DNA of 64,000 bases from Streptomyces flavidovirens DSM 40150 (GCF_000429085.1 NZ_AUBE01000003.1:1-64000); one strand, 5' to 3'; numbered from the stretch's first letter, positions 46,288 to 55,854 are shown. Translations and numbers: made by a program. The notes: generated from the sequence alone by a model not told the origin.

Positions 46288-46318
46288 CCTCGCGACAGGT
46301 ACGGAACACGGAACGGCG

Positions 46319-46360
46319 AAGGCCCTGCCGGGAAGCACGGAGCTTCCCGGCAGGGCCTTT
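46319..46360. terminator. Bidirectional terminator between the propeller gene and fabF
   Basis: An 18-bp stem starts AAGGCCCTGCCGGGAAGC (46319-46336); its complement is 46342-46359, with a 5-base loop. T residues follow on the plus strand. It ends both convergent transcripts. Confidence 0.85.
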
Positions 46361-46396
46361 CGGCTGTGTGCGGTCGTGGCTGTGTGCGGTCGTGGA

Positions 46397-47659
46397 TCAG
46401 ACCGAACGGAAGGCCAGGACCACGTTGTGGCCGCCGAAGCCGAACGAGTTGTTGATCGCGGCGATCGTGCCCTCGGGCAGCGCGCGCGGCTCGCCGCGCA
46501 CGATGTCCGCGTCGACATCGGCGTCGAGGTCGTCGACGTTGATGGTCGGCGGGGCCGTCCGGTGGTGCAGCGCCAGCACCGTCGCGACGGTCTCGATGCC
46601 GCCGGCGCCACCCAGCAGGTGGCCGGTCATCGACTTCGTGGCGGAGATCGCCACATGGTCGAGGTCGTCACCGAGGACCTTGCGCAGCGCCTTGATCTCG
46701 GCGACGTCGCCCTGCGGGGTCGAGGTGGCGTGCGCGTTGAGGTGCACGATCTCGGCCGGCTTGAGGCCGGTGTCGTCGAGCAGGTTCTGCATGGCGACGG
46801 CGATACCGCGGCCGCTCGGCTCGGGCTGCGCGATGTGGTGGGCGTCCGCGGACAGACCCTGGCCGACCACCTCGCAGTACACCCGCGCACCACGCGCGGC
46901 GGCGTGCTCGGCCGACTCCAGGACGACGACGCCCGCGCCCTCGCCGAGGACGAAGCCGTCACGGCCCGTGTCGTACGGACGCGAGGCCTTCTCGGGCTCG
47001 TCGTTGCTCTTGGACATCGCCATCATGTTGGCGAAGGCCGCGATCGGCAGCGGGTGGATCGCCGCCTCGGTACCGCCGGCGACGACCACGTCGGCGCGGC
47101 CGGTACGGATCATCTCGACGGCGTAACCGATGGCTTCGGCGCCCGACGCGCACGCGGAGACCGGAGTGTGCACGCCGGCCTGGGCGTTGACCTCAAGGCC
47201 GACGTTGGCGGAGGGGCCGTTCGGCATGAGCATGGGCACGGTGTGCGGGGAGACGCGGCGTACGCCCTTCTCCTTCAGCACGTCGTACTGGTCGAGCAGC
47301 GTCGTGACGCCACCGATACCGGACGCGATGACCGTGCCCAGCCGGTTGGGCTGGATCTTGTCGTCCTCGCCCGCCTTGTCGGTGTAACCCGCGTCGGCCC
47401 ACGCCTCACGGGCGGCGATCAGCGCGAACTGCGCCGAGCGGTCCAGCTTGCGGGCCAGCGGGCGGGGAAGTACGTCGCCCGGGTCGACGGCCGCCAGGGC
47501 CGCGATACGGACGGGCAGTTCGGCGAAGCGCTCGCCCTCCAGGGGCTTGACGCCGGAACGTCCGGCCAGCAGACCTTCCCAGGTCGATGCGGCGTCGCCA
47601 CCCAGCGGTGTTGTTGCGCCGATACCGGTGACGACCACGGTGCGATTGGTCGGGCTCAC
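46397..47659 (-). CDS. fabF: 3-oxoacyl-ACP synthase II (KAS II)
   Basis: The 420-residue protein carries the KAS Cys-His-His triad: Cys in PVSACASGAEAIGYA (about 168), His in HLNAHATSTPQGD (about 305) and His in NNSFGFGGHNVVLA (about 343). It elongates acyl-ACP with malonyl-ACP in type II fatty-acid synthesis. It is the last gene of the fabD-fabH-acpP-fabF cluster. GTG 47659 is the start; the spacing to acpP is 78 bases. Confidence 0.97.
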   Translation of the reverse strand: MSPTNRTVVVTGIGATTPLGGDAASTWEGLLAGRSGVKPLEGERFAELPVRIAALAAVDPGDVLPRPLARKLDRSAQFALIAAREAWADAGYTDKAGEDDKIQPNRLGTVIASGIGGVTTLLDQYDVLKEKGVRRVSPHTVPMLMPNGPSANVGLEVNAQAGVHTPVSACASGAEAIGYAVEMIRTGRADVVVAGGTEAAIHPLPIAAFANMMAMSKSNDEPEKASRPYDTGRDGFVLGEGAGVVVLESAEHAAARGARVYCEVVGQGLSADAHHIAQPEPSGRGIAVAMQNLLDDTGLKPAEIVHLNAHATSTPQGDVAEIKALRKVLGDDLDHVAISATKSMTGHLLGGAGGIETVATVLALHHRTAPPTINVDDLDADVDADIVRGEPRALPEGTIAAINNSFGFGGHNVVLAFRSV

Positions 47660-47737
47660 AGGAATTCTTTCTCCACGTGTAGAGGGTGCTGAATTTTCAC
47701 GGCGCCACCGCCGGGCGGCGACACAGGACCGGCCGGA

Positions 47738-47986
47738 TCAGGCCTGGTGCTTGAGGATGTAGTCGGCGGCGTCGCCGACCGTCTTGAGGTTCTTGACGTC
47801 CTCGTCGGGGATCTTGACGTCGAAGCGCTCTTCGGCGGCGACGACGACCTCGACCATGGACAGCGAGTCGACGTCCAGGTCGTCGGTGAAGGACTTGTCC
47901 AGCTGGACGTCCTCGGTGGGGATGCCGGCGATCTCGTTGACGATCTCGGCGAGACCGGTGACGATCTCTTCCTGAGTGGCGGCCAT
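47738..47986 (-). CDS. acpP: Acyl carrier protein
   Basis: The 82-residue acidic four-helix protein has the phosphopantetheine Ser in DDLDVDSLSMVEVV (about residue 41). It carries growing acyl chains between FabD, FabH and FabF. GAAGGAGCG precedes the ATG. It lies in the middle of the cluster. Confidence 0.97.
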   Translation of the reverse strand: MAATQEEIVTGLAEIVNEIAGIPTEDVQLDKSFTDDLDVDSLSMVEVVVAAEERFDVKIPDEDVKNLKTVGDAADYILKHQA

Positions 47987-48057
47987 TGTGGCGCTCCTTC
48001 GGTGTTGAGCAGAGGGAATTGAGTACTGCGGCAGGTCCGGAAACCGTCCGGACGTGC

Positions 48058-49062
48058 CTAGGGGAGGGTAACGACCGTCGCGGCGTAGACGAGACCCGCC
48101 CCGAAGCCGATGACCAGCGCGGTGTCGCCGCTCTTCGCCTGTCCGGTCGCCAGAAGCCGCTCCATCGCGAGCGGAATCGAGGCGGCCGAGGTGTTACCGG
48201 TGGTTTCGATGTCACGGGCGACCGTGACATGCTCCGGCAGCTTGAGAGTCTTCACCATCGAGTCGATGATCCGCATGTTCGCCTGGTGCGGAATGAAGAC
48301 GTCCAGATCCTCCGCGGTGATCCCGGCCGCGTCCAGCGCCTGCTGGGCGACCTTCGCCATCTCGAAGACGGCCCAGCGGAAGACCGCCTGGCCCTCCTGC
48401 GTGATGGCCGGGAACTTCGCGACCTCACCGGCGTTGCGGTAGTCCGACCACGGAACGGTCTGCTTGATGGTCTCCGACTTGTCGCCCTCGGAGCCCCACA
48501 CGGTCGGGCCGATGGCCGGTTCCTCGGCGGGCCCGACGACGACCGCGCCCGCACCGTCGCCGAACAGGAAGGCCGTCGCGCGGTCCTCCAGGTCGGTCAG
48601 GTCCGAGAGCCGCTCGACGCCGATGACGAGGACGTACCGCGCACTGCCTTCGACGACCATGCCCTTGGCCAGGGTCAGACCGTAACCGAAGCCGGCGCAT
48701 CCGGCCGAAATGTCGAAGGCGGCGGGCTTGTTGGCGCCGATCTTGTCCGCGATCTCGGTCGCGACGGCCGGGGTCTGCTTGAAGTGCGAGACGGTGGAGA
48801 CGACCACGCCGTCGACCTGCTCGGCGGTGATGCCGGCGTCGGCCAGCGCCTTGCCCGCGGCCTCGACGGACATGACGGCGACCGTTTCCTCCTCGGAGGC
48901 CCAGTGGCGGGTCACGATGCCGGAGCGGGAGCGGATCCACTCGTCGGACGAGTCGATCGTCTCGAGGATCACCTCGTTGGGCACGACACGGGTCGGACGG
49001 TAACCGCCGACGCCCATGATGCGCGCGTACGGGGCGCCCTGGCTGGGCTTGATCTTCGCCAT
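48058..49062 (-). CDS. fabH: 3-oxoacyl-ACP synthase III
   Basis: The 334-residue protein shows the FabH triad: Cys in FDISAGCAGFGYGL (about 122), His in VFIPHQANMRIID (about 258) and Asn in IETTGNTSAASIP (about 288). It condenses an acyl-CoA starter with malonyl-ACP; in Streptomyces it prefers branched starters. It begins 14 bases after fabD. Confidence 0.97.
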   Translation of the reverse strand: MAKIKPSQGAPYARIMGVGGYRPTRVVPNEVILETIDSSDEWIRSRSGIVTRHWASEEETVAVMSVEAAGKALADAGITAEQVDGVVVSTVSHFKQTPAVATEIADKIGANKPAAFDISAGCAGFGYGLTLAKGMVVEGSARYVLVIGVERLSDLTDLEDRATAFLFGDGAGAVVVGPAEEPAIGPTVWGSEGDKSETIKQTVPWSDYRNAGEVAKFPAITQEGQAVFRWAVFEMAKVAQQALDAAGITAEDLDVFIPHQANMRIIDSMVKTLKLPEHVTVARDIETTGNTSAASIPLAMERLLATGQAKSGDTALVIGFGAGLVYAATVVTLP

Positions 49063-49076
49063 GCTCTCTCGGGCTC

Positions 49077-50003
49077 CTATCGCGCCGCGTGCTCAGCGAT
49101 GAGCGCGCGGGCCGCGTCGAGGTCGTCGGGGGTCTTGAGCGCGAGGGTCCGCACACCGGGCAGTGCGCGCTTGGCGAGCCCGGTCAGCGTGCCGCCGGGG
49201 CACACCTCGACGATCGCGGTGGCGCCCAGCTCCTTGAGGGTCTCCATGCACAGGTCCCAGCGGACCGGGCTGGAGACCTGGCTGACCAGGCGCGAGACGA
49301 CCTCGGGGCCGGTGGAGACGGCCTTGCCGTCGGCGTTCGAGACGTACGTGACGGCCGGATCGGACACAACCAGATCCTGCGCCGCCTTGCCCAGCTCGGT
49401 GACCGCCGGGGCCATGTGCTGCGTGTGGAACGCGCCGGCGACCTGGAGCGGCACGACGCGGCGTACGCCCTCGGGCTTGTCCTCGGCGAGCGCGGCGAGC
49501 TGCTCCATCGTGCCCGCCGCCACGATCTGGCCGGCGCCGTTCACGTTCGCCGGGGTCAGGCCCAGCTTCTCCAGGTGCGGGACGACGACCTCGGCGTCGC
49601 CGCCGAGCAGCGCCGACATGCCGGTCTGGGTGACGGCGGCGGCCTTGGCCATGCCCAGGCCACGGATGCGTACGAAACCGAGGGCGGCCTCTTCGGTGAG
49701 CACACCGGCGTACGCGGCGGCGGTGATCTCACCGACGCTGTGACCGGCGACCGCGGAGACGTCCGAGCGGGCGTCGAGCGCGGCGGCGGACAGCAATCCG
49801 GCGGCCACCAGCAGGGGCTGGGCGACGGCCGTGTCGCGGATCGCGTCCGCGTCGGCCTGCGTGCCGTAGTGGACAAGGTCGAGCCCGATGGCGTCGGACC
49901 AGGCGGCGAGCCGGTCGGCGGCGCCGGGGAGGTCGAGCCAGGGAGTCAGGAAGCCGGGCGTCTGGGCGCCTTGGCCGGGAGCGACGAGTACGAGCACCCT
50001 CAC
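49077..50003 (-). CDS. fabD: Malonyl-CoA:ACP transacylase
   Basis: The 308-residue protein has VAPGQGAQTPGFL at its start, the active Ser in SAVAGHSVGEITAA (about 97) and the His in QVAGAFHTQHMAPA (about 202). It loads malonate on ACP for fatty-acid and often polyketide synthesis. GTG 50003 or 49997 could be the start. The upstream gap holds TTTGT and ACAAA arms (50065-50069, 50079-50083), a possible FasR site. Confidence 0.96.
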   Translation of the reverse strand: MRVLVLVAPGQGAQTPGFLTPWLDLPGAADRLAAWSDAIGLDLVHYGTQADADAIRDTAVAQPLLVAAGLLSAAALDARSDVSAVAGHSVGEITAAAYAGVLTEEAALGFVRIRGLGMAKAAAVTQTGMSALLGGDAEVVVPHLEKLGLTPANVNGAGQIVAAGTMEQLAALAEDKPEGVRRVVPLQVAGAFHTQHMAPAVTELGKAAQDLVVSDPAVTYVSNADGKAVSTGPEVVSRLVSQVSSPVRWDLCMETLKELGATAIVEVCPGGTLTGLAKRALPGVRTLALKTPDDLDAARALIAEHAAR

Positions 50004-50086
50004 ACTCTCTCTTGTGGACGGTACTGCGGACCCGTGGGGACAGGGACGAAGAACCGTCGGGGGATTTGTTGGTGTTCGACAAAAGT

Positions 50087-51286
50087 CTAGGACTGCGGTT
50101 CCGCGTCGGCCAGACGCCCCAGGATCAGAGCGATGCGCAGAGTGAAGGCGGATCGAACATCGGAGGGTGACCAGCCGGTGACGTCCGTCACACGTCGGAG
50201 CCGGTATCGCACGGTGTTGGGGTGCACGAAGAGCATCCGCGCCGCGCCTTCGAGGCTGCTCGCCTGCTCCAGATACACACTCAGTGTCTCAAGGAGCGCC
50301 GAGCCCGCCTCCTCCAGCGGTCTGTAGATCTCCTCCACCAGTTGATCCCGCGCGGCAGGATCCGAGGCGATGGCCCGCTCCGGCAGCAGATCGTCCGCGA
50401 GGACCGGGCGCGGGGCGTCCTGCCACGCCTGGCACGCCTTGAGGCCGGCGGCGGCGGCCTGCGCGGACCGCGTGGCGGCGAGCAGGTCGGAGACGACAGG
50501 TCCCGCGACGACGGGCCCGGCGGCGTACGGCCCGATCAAGGCCTTCGCGACCTGGAGCGGATTGTCGCTGCCGCCCGCGATGACGACCAGGCGACTGCCG
50601 AGCACCCCGGTCAGTACCTGGAGCTTGGCGTGCCGGGCGGCGCGCCGGATCGCCTCGACGGTCAGCTCGGAGTCCCCGTCGGGCGCGGTACCGAGCACGA
50701 CACACACATGCTCGGGGGAGTTCCAGCCGAGCGCGGCCGCGCGGGACACGGCCCCCTCGTCCGCCTCCCCGGACAGCACCGCGTTGACGACGAGCGATTC
50801 GAGCCGGGCGTCCCAGGCACCGCGGGCCTCGGCGGCCTGCGCGTACACCTGGGCGGTCGCGAAGGCGATCTCGCGGGCGTACACGAGCAGGGCCTCGCGC
50901 AGGACCGACTCGTCACCGGGCGCCGCGACCTCCTCGATCGCGGTCTCCATGACCTCGATCGTCGTACGCACCATCTCCACGGTCTGGCGAAGGGTGATCG
51001 CCCGCGTCAGCTCGCGGGGCGCGGTGCCGAAGACGTCGGTGGAGATGGCCTGCGGGGTCTCGGGATGCCGGAACCACTCCGTGAAAGCGGCGATACCGGC
51101 CTGGGCGACCAGGCCGATCCACGACCGGTTCTCCGGGGGCATGGCCCGGTACCACGGCAGCGTCTCGTCCATGCGGGCGATCGCGTTCGCGGCGAGCCGG
51201 CCGGAGGACTTCTCCAGCCGGCGCAAGGTCGCGGAATGCGGGTGGGCGGCTTTCGCGGCGGGCTGTTCAGGATCGGGTTGGGGCAC
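50087..51286 (-). CDS. fasR: PucR-type activator of fatty-acid synthesis
   Basis: The 399-residue protein starts at GTG 51286. It ends in a PucR C-terminal helix-turn-helix (EGAARMLFVHPNTVRYRLRR, then VTDVTGWSPSDVRSAFTLRI). The rest (METLPWYR-like core, RSWIGLVAQAGIAAFTEWFR) matches my memory of S. coelicolor FasR, which activates fabD-fabH-acpP-fabF. Its position directly upstream of fabD on the same strand agrees. Confidence 0.93.
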   Translation of the reverse strand: MPQPDPEQPAAKAAHPHSATLRRLEKSSGRLAANAIARMDETLPWYRAMPPENRSWIGLVAQAGIAAFTEWFRHPETPQAISTDVFGTAPRELTRAITLRQTVEMVRTTIEVMETAIEEVAAPGDESVLREALLVYAREIAFATAQVYAQAAEARGAWDARLESLVVNAVLSGEADEGAVSRAAALGWNSPEHVCVVLGTAPDGDSELTVEAIRRAARHAKLQVLTGVLGSRLVVIAGGSDNPLQVAKALIGPYAAGPVVAGPVVSDLLAATRSAQAAAAGLKACQAWQDAPRPVLADDLLPERAIASDPAARDQLVEEIYRPLEEAGSALLETLSVYLEQASSLEGAARMLFVHPNTVRYRLRRVTDVTGWSPSDVRSAFTLRIALILGRLADAEPQS

Positions 51287-51344
51287 GGGACAAGACTGCC
51301 TTATCGGAACCCCTGGCCGGTGGGCCGGGGCTACGGTGGACCTC

Positions 51345-52004
51345 GTGATTTCCGTACGGCGCTCCACGGACCGCTTCCACGGAGGCGACGCCTCCGCCGG
51401 TATAGAGTCCCTCCACGCCTTCTCCTTCGGCCACTTCTACGACCCGGACCACCTCCGCTTCGGCGCGGTCCTGGCCTGCAACGAGGAACGCCTCGAACCC
51501 GGATCCGGATTCGACGAGCACCCGCACAGCCACACCGAGATCGTCACCTGGGTCGTCGAGGGGGAGCTCACTCACCGCGACTCGGCCGGGCACGCCACCG
51601 TCGTACGCCCCGGTGACGTGCAGCGGCTCAGCTCGGGCGCCGGCGTCCGGCACGTGGAGCGCAACGACGGCGACCTACCGCTGGTCTTCGTGCAGATGTG
51701 GCTGGCGCCGAAGGACCCCGGAGGCGAACCCTCGTACGAGGTGGTGCGGGGCATCGCGGACGCGACGCCGTACGCCCTGCCGGCGGCCGGCGCGCTCCTG
51801 CACGTGCGCCGGCCGGGCGCCGGCGAGCGCACGGCGGTCCCGGACGCGCCGCTGGTGTACGCCCATGTCGTACGGGGCCGCTTCGGCCTCGGGGAGCACG
51901 ACCTGGGGCCGGGCGACGCGGCCCGTATCACGGGGGCCGACGGCCTGGAGCTGGTGGCGGCCGCCACCCCCGCCGAGGTGCTGCTGTGGGAGCTGACCGG
52001 CTGA
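51345..52004 (+). CDS. Pirin-family cupin protein
   Basis: The 219-residue protein starts at GTG 51345. The N-terminal cupin has the metal motif FDEHPHSHTEIVTWVVEGEL (two His, then Glu) and a second set in VRPGDVQRLSSGAGVRHVER, as in YhhW-type pirins with quercetin dioxygenase activity. It is divergent from fasR. Biological substrate unknown. Confidence 0.88.
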   Translation: MISVRRSTDRFHGGDASAGIESLHAFSFGHFYDPDHLRFGAVLACNEERLEPGSGFDEHPHSHTEIVTWVVEGELTHRDSAGHATVVRPGDVQRLSSGAGVRHVERNDGDLPLVFVQMWLAPKDPGGEPSYEVVRGIADATPYALPAAGALLHVRRPGAGERTAVPDAPLVYAHVVRGRFGLGEHDLGPGDAARITGADGLELVAAATPAEVLLWELTG

Positions 52005-52064
52005 CCGGCGCGCTGGGGCCCTTGAGCGGGCTCTTCATGGCCGAGGCCGGGCCGCCACCTGCGA

Positions 52065-52892
52065 CTAGCGGGCGTTCGGGCCGAACCGGGCGAGTACCGC
52101 GTCCGTGAACGGCGGCCACACCTCGACGGCCCACGGCCCGAACGCGCGGTCCGTCAGGGCGACGCAGGCGAGACCCGCGTCGGGGTCCACCCACAGGAAC
52201 GTACCGGACTGGCCGAAGTGTCCGAACGTACGCGGCGAGGACGAACCACCGGTCCAGTGCGGGGACTTGGAGTCGCGGATCTCGAACCCCAGACCCCAGT
52301 CGTTCGGGTTCTGGTGGCCGTATCCGGGCAGTACGCCCTTCAGTCCGGGATGGACGACGGCCGTGGCCTCGGCGACGGTCCGCACGTCCAGCAGCCGCGG
52401 GGCCTGCAGCTCGGCGGCGAAACGCACCAGGTCGTCGACGGTCGAGACGCCGTCCTTGGCGGGTGAGCCGTCCAGCGACGTGGCCGCCATCCCGAGCGGC
52501 TCCAGAACCGCCTGGCGCAGATAGTCGGCGAAGGGAATGTCCGTCGCCTTCGCGATGTGGTCACCGAGGACCTCGAAACCCGCGTTGGAGTAGAGCCTGC
52601 GCTCACCGGGCGGCGCCGTCACGCGGTGCTCGTCGAAGGCCAGACCGCTGGTGTGGGCGAGGAGGTGGCGGACCGTGGACCCCTGCGGCCCGGCCGGCTC
52701 GTCGAGCTCGACGGCACCCTCCTCGTACGCGACGAGCGCGGCGTACGCGGCCAGCGGCTTGGTGACCGACGCCAGCGGGAAGCGGTGCGCGGTCGGGCCG
52801 TGCGACCCGACGACGGTGCCGTCCGCCCGTACGACGGTGGCCGCCGCGGTGGGTACCGGCCAGTTCTCGATCAGCGACGCCAGGCTCTGCAT
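52065..52892 (-). CDS. Beta-lactamase-fold serine hydrolase (class C/DD-peptidase type)
   Basis: The 275-residue protein has the SxxK motif in PLASVTKPLAAYAAL (about 41), a YSN motif in RRLYSNAGFEVLGDHI (about 121) and FGHFGQSGTF in place of the KTG box (about 228). There is no signal peptide, so it is likely a cytosolic esterase or amidase rather than a true beta-lactamase. Confidence 0.87.
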   Translation of the reverse strand: MQSLASLIENWPVPTAAATVVRADGTVVGSHGPTAHRFPLASVTKPLAAYAALVAYEEGAVELDEPAGPQGSTVRHLLAHTSGLAFDEHRVTAPPGERRLYSNAGFEVLGDHIAKATDIPFADYLRQAVLEPLGMAATSLDGSPAKDGVSTVDDLVRFAAELQAPRLLDVRTVAEATAVVHPGLKGVLPGYGHQNPNDWGLGFEIRDSKSPHWTGGSSSPRTFGHFGQSGTFLWVDPDAGLACVALTDRAFGPWAVEVWPPFTDAVLARFGPNAR

Positions 52893-53005
52893 GCGTACGA
52901 GCGTAAAGGCTCCACCGATTCAGCCGCGTCGAGGGTCGGGTCTGGGGACGGAGCCATGACGCCGGAGGCCGGGCGGCCCGTGCGGAAACTTCTCTCCGTT
53001 TACGG

Positions 53006-53036
53006 TTGCTTGGAGTGCACTCCAAGGTCCTAGCGT
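53006..53036 (+). promoter_or_regulatory. MerR-type promoter with 19-bp spacer and 18-bp palindrome
   Basis: TTGCTT (53006-53011) and TAGCGT (53031-53036) are spaced by 19 bases. The perfect dyad CTTGGAGTGCACTCCAAG (53009-53026) lies between them. This is the classical MerR-activated design. Transcription would begin near 53043, at the ATG itself. Confidence 0.8.
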
Positions 53037-53043
53037 GGAGGTC

Positions 53044-53502
53044 ATGACCGTGACGGAGACCGCCCCCGTACGCACCGCTTTCTGCGCCAAGCAGCCGCCA
53101 CGGGCGCACCCGCGCCCCGAAGGCCAGGACCACTACACGATCAGCGAGGTCGCGGCGCACACCGGGCTCACGGCGTACACCCTGCGCTGGTACGAGCGGA
53201 TCGGGCTGATGCCGTACGTCGGCCGCTCGCACACCGGCCAGCGGCGGTTTCGCAACAGCGACCTGGACTGGCTGGCCTTCGTCGGCAAGCTGCGGCTGAC
53301 CGGCATGCCGGTCGCGGACATGGTCAGGTACGCCGAGTTGTTGCGGGAGGGCGAGCACACCTTCGAGGAGCGGCAGGAGCTGCTGGAGTCGACACGGCGG
53401 GATGTGCGCAAGCGCATCGCCGAACTCCAGGACACGCTCGCCGTACTGGACTACAAGATCGACTTTTACGCGGACGCCCGGCGGGCGTCGGAGAGGGCCT
53501 GA
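53044..53502 (+). CDS. MerR family regulator of the aldo/keto reductase operon
   Basis: The 152-residue protein has a 30-residue N-terminal extension, then the MerR helix-turn-helix and wing (YTISEVAAHTGLTAYTLRWY, then ERIGLMPYVGRSHTGQRRF) and a dimer helix (about 105-145). GGAGG precedes ATG 53044, but the promoter position suggests the mRNA may be nearly leaderless. It is followed after 7 bases by an aldo/keto reductase that it presumably controls. The inducer is unknown. Confidence 0.9.
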   Translation: MTVTETAPVRTAFCAKQPPRAHPRPEGQDHYTISEVAAHTGLTAYTLRWYERIGLMPYVGRSHTGQRRFRNSDLDWLAFVGKLRLTGMPVADMVRYAELLREGEHTFEERQELLESTRRDVRKRIAELQDTLAVLDYKIDFYADARRASERA

Positions 53503-53509
53503 AACCCAT

Positions 53510-54529
53510 ATGAGCGACGACAGCAAGATCGAAAAGGTGCGGCTCGGAACGGACGGGCCCGAAGTCGGCGTACAGGGCCTCGGCTGCATGGGCATGAGCT
53601 TCGCGTACGGACCCACGGACGCCGACGAGGCGCGGGCGACGCTGGAGCGGGCGCTGGAACTCGGCATCACGCTGTACGACACGGCGGACGCGTACGCCGC
53701 CGGGGAGAACGAGAGGTTCCTCGCGCCGTTCGTCCGGGCGCACCGGGACGAGGTCGTCATCGCCACGAAGTTCGCGCTGGCCATGGACCCCACCGACCCG
53801 CAGAAGCGGATCATCCGCAACGACCCGGCGTACATCCGCCAGTGCATTGAGGGCAGCCTCCAGCGCCTCGGCGTCGACGAGATCGACCTCTACTACATGC
53901 ACCGGCGTGATGTGAACGTCCCCATCGAGGAGACGGTCGGCGTGATGGCCGAGCTCGTGCGCGAGGGCAAGGTCAAGCACCTCGGGCTGAGCGAGGTGAC
54001 CGGCGGCGAGCTGCGGGCCGCGCAGGCCGTGCACCCGATCGCGGCCGTGCAGTCGGAATGGTCGCTCTTCAGCCGCGACATCGAGGCGGGCGTCGTACCC
54101 GCCGCGCGCGAGCTCGGCGTCGCGCTCGTGCCGTACTCGCCGCTCGGCCGCGGCTTCCTCACCGGCTCCTTCACCAGCGCCGAGAAGGACCTGGGCGAGG
54201 ACGACTTCCGCCGGCACCAGCCCCGCTTCAACGGTGACAACGCCGCGGCGAACGCCTCGCTGCTCGACCCGGTGCGCAAGCTCGCCGAGGGGCGCAACGC
54301 CACACTCGGGCAGGTCGCGCTGGCCTGGGTGCAGCAGCAGGCGCGGGTGCACGGACTCGCGGTCGTACCGATTCCCGGAACGCGCAAGCGCACGCGGGTC
54401 GAGGAGAACGCGGCAGCCACCCGGCTGCTGCTCACCGAGAGCGAGATGGAACTGCTCGAACCGATCGCGAGCCAGGTCGCGGGCGGCCGGTATGCGGACA
54501 TGACGTTCACGTCGGCCGGGCGGGAGTAG
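53510..54529 (+). CDS. Aldo/keto reductase (AKR13-like)
   Basis: The 339-residue protein has the catalytic set in LYDTADAYAAGENE (Asp and Tyr, about 62), VIATKFAL (Lys, about 87) and LYYMHRRDVNV (His, about 127), with the NADP site in VVPIPGTRKRTRVEEN (about 285). Relatives reduce reactive aldehydes and ketones. It forms an operon with the MerR gene. Confidence 0.9.
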   Translation: MSDDSKIEKVRLGTDGPEVGVQGLGCMGMSFAYGPTDADEARATLERALELGITLYDTADAYAAGENERFLAPFVRAHRDEVVIATKFALAMDPTDPQKRIIRNDPAYIRQCIEGSLQRLGVDEIDLYYMHRRDVNVPIEETVGVMAELVREGKVKHLGLSEVTGGELRAAQAVHPIAAVQSEWSLFSRDIEAGVVPAARELGVALVPYSPLGRGFLTGSFTSAEKDLGEDDFRRHQPRFNGDNAAANASLLDPVRKLAEGRNATLGQVALAWVQQQARVHGLAVVPIPGTRKRTRVEENAAATRLLLTESEMELLEPIASQVAGGRYADMTFTSAGRE

Positions 54530-54551
54530 GGGGAGGGGTACGGGTGACACG

Positions 54552-54592
54552 GGAGGGGCTGGATGTCCGACGCGACCACATCCAGCCCCTCC
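54552..54592. terminator. Terminator hairpin after the aldo/keto reductase
   Basis: A perfect 15-bp stem, GGAGGGGCTGGATGT at 54552-54566 and its complement at 54578-54592, closes an 11-base loop. It also belongs to the GGGGCTGGAT palindrome group. It separates convergent genes. Confidence 0.8.
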
Positions 54593-54660
54593 GGTCGCAT
54601 GTGAGCAGCGGGGCTGGGTCCGGTCGCATGTGAGCAGTGGGTCTCGGCGCCGCCCACCCC

Positions 54661-55854
54661 TCACGCCAGCCCCAGCGCGAACACCGCGAACCCCGCCGCG
54701 AGCAGCCCCGCCGCCGCCCGGCGGGTCTTCGTCGCCTTCCTCCACGGCGCTTCGAACCCCCGCGCGTAACGCCCGATCAGGATCAGCACCCCCGCGAACA
54801 CCGGCAGCCACGCGGCCCTCGCCAGGACCCAGCCGAGCGAATCCGGCGCCTGCGTCAGCCCCGGAACCGTACCCACCAACGAACCGGGGACGGCCGCGGC
54901 GAGCATCGCCGTCTGGTGCCAGCACAGGATCGTCATCGCCGACAGGTTGATCACGACGACCGGCGCCCACAGCGCCGGCCTGCGCAGCAGCCTGCCGATG
55001 CGGTCGCGCAGCAGGATCGCGGCGCCGCACTGGGCCGCCGCGAGGGCGAGGACCAGCAGGGACGGCGGGTGCGAATTGGTGCGGGTCTCGCCCGGTACGC
55101 CCACCATCGACGCCGGGTAGTGGAAGGCGGCCAGCAGCACGGCGAACAGGGCGGCGCCGCCCACCAGCAGTAGCGCGCCGCCGCGCCGGCCAATGCGCTT
55201 CTCGGCCCAGGAGACGCCGAGTTGGTACGCGAAGAGCCAGCCGGGCAGCAGGTTCAGCACGCTCAGCCACGACGGCACGGCCTCGGCGTACGGCCCGTAC
55301 CGCAGGAAGTCGACGACCGCGACGGAGCCGATCAACGGCGCGGCGGCCCAGGCACCCATCCTGCGGGAGGCGCGGACGCAGTACGGGGTCAGGGCGGTCA
55401 CCGCGACGTACACCCCCACGAACCACAGCGGCTGGATCACCAGCGTGGCCCCGGTCCGCAGGGTGGTGTCCGGCACGCCCATCGCGTACAGCACCGGAAT
55501 CATCGCCGCCCACACGGCGCTCACGCCGAGCACCGGGCGGCCGAGCCGCGCGATCCGGCCGCGCAGCCACGCGCCGGCCGGGCCCTGGTGGCGGCGGTAC
55601 GACAGGACGGACGCGTAGCCGCCGACCAGGAAGAAGATGCCCAGCATCTGAAGCACCCAGCTCACCGGCGCGAAGAAGCCGAACGATGTGAGCGGACTGG
55701 CATTGCGCAGAACGCCGTCGCCGTCCAGCGTGAAACCCCCGAGCAGCCAGTGCCCGGTGGCCACGGCGAGCAGAGCGAGCGCGCGCAGGCCGTCGACGGC
55801 GCGGTCGCGGTGGGAGGGGGTCCGCGCGTCGATCTTCGCTGCCAGCCCCCTCAT
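54661..55854 (-). CDS. Acyltransferase-3 family membrane protein
   Basis: The 397-residue protein has about ten helices. It begins with the acyltransferase-3 signature (DRAVDGLRALALLAVATGHW) including the catalytic-type His, and FFLVGGYASVLSYRRH near 75. Such enzymes O-acylate sugars, peptidoglycan or antibiotics. ATG 55854 overlaps the upstream stop (TGATG), so it is coupled to the DUF1023 hydrolase. Substrate unknown. Confidence 0.85.
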   Translation of the reverse strand: MRGLAAKIDARTPSHRDRAVDGLRALALLAVATGHWLLGGFTLDGDGVLRNASPLTSFGFFAPVSWVLQMLGIFFLVGGYASVLSYRRHQGPAGAWLRGRIARLGRPVLGVSAVWAAMIPVLYAMGVPDTTLRTGATLVIQPLWFVGVYVAVTALTPYCVRASRRMGAWAAAPLIGSVAVVDFLRYGPYAEAVPSWLSVLNLLPGWLFAYQLGVSWAEKRIGRRGGALLLVGGAALFAVLLAAFHYPASMVGVPGETRTNSHPPSLLVLALAAAQCGAAILLRDRIGRLLRRPALWAPVVVINLSAMTILCWHQTAMLAAAVPGSLVGTVPGLTQAPDSLGWVLARAAWLPVFAGVLILIGRYARGFEAPWRKATKTRRAAAGLLAAGFAVFALGLA

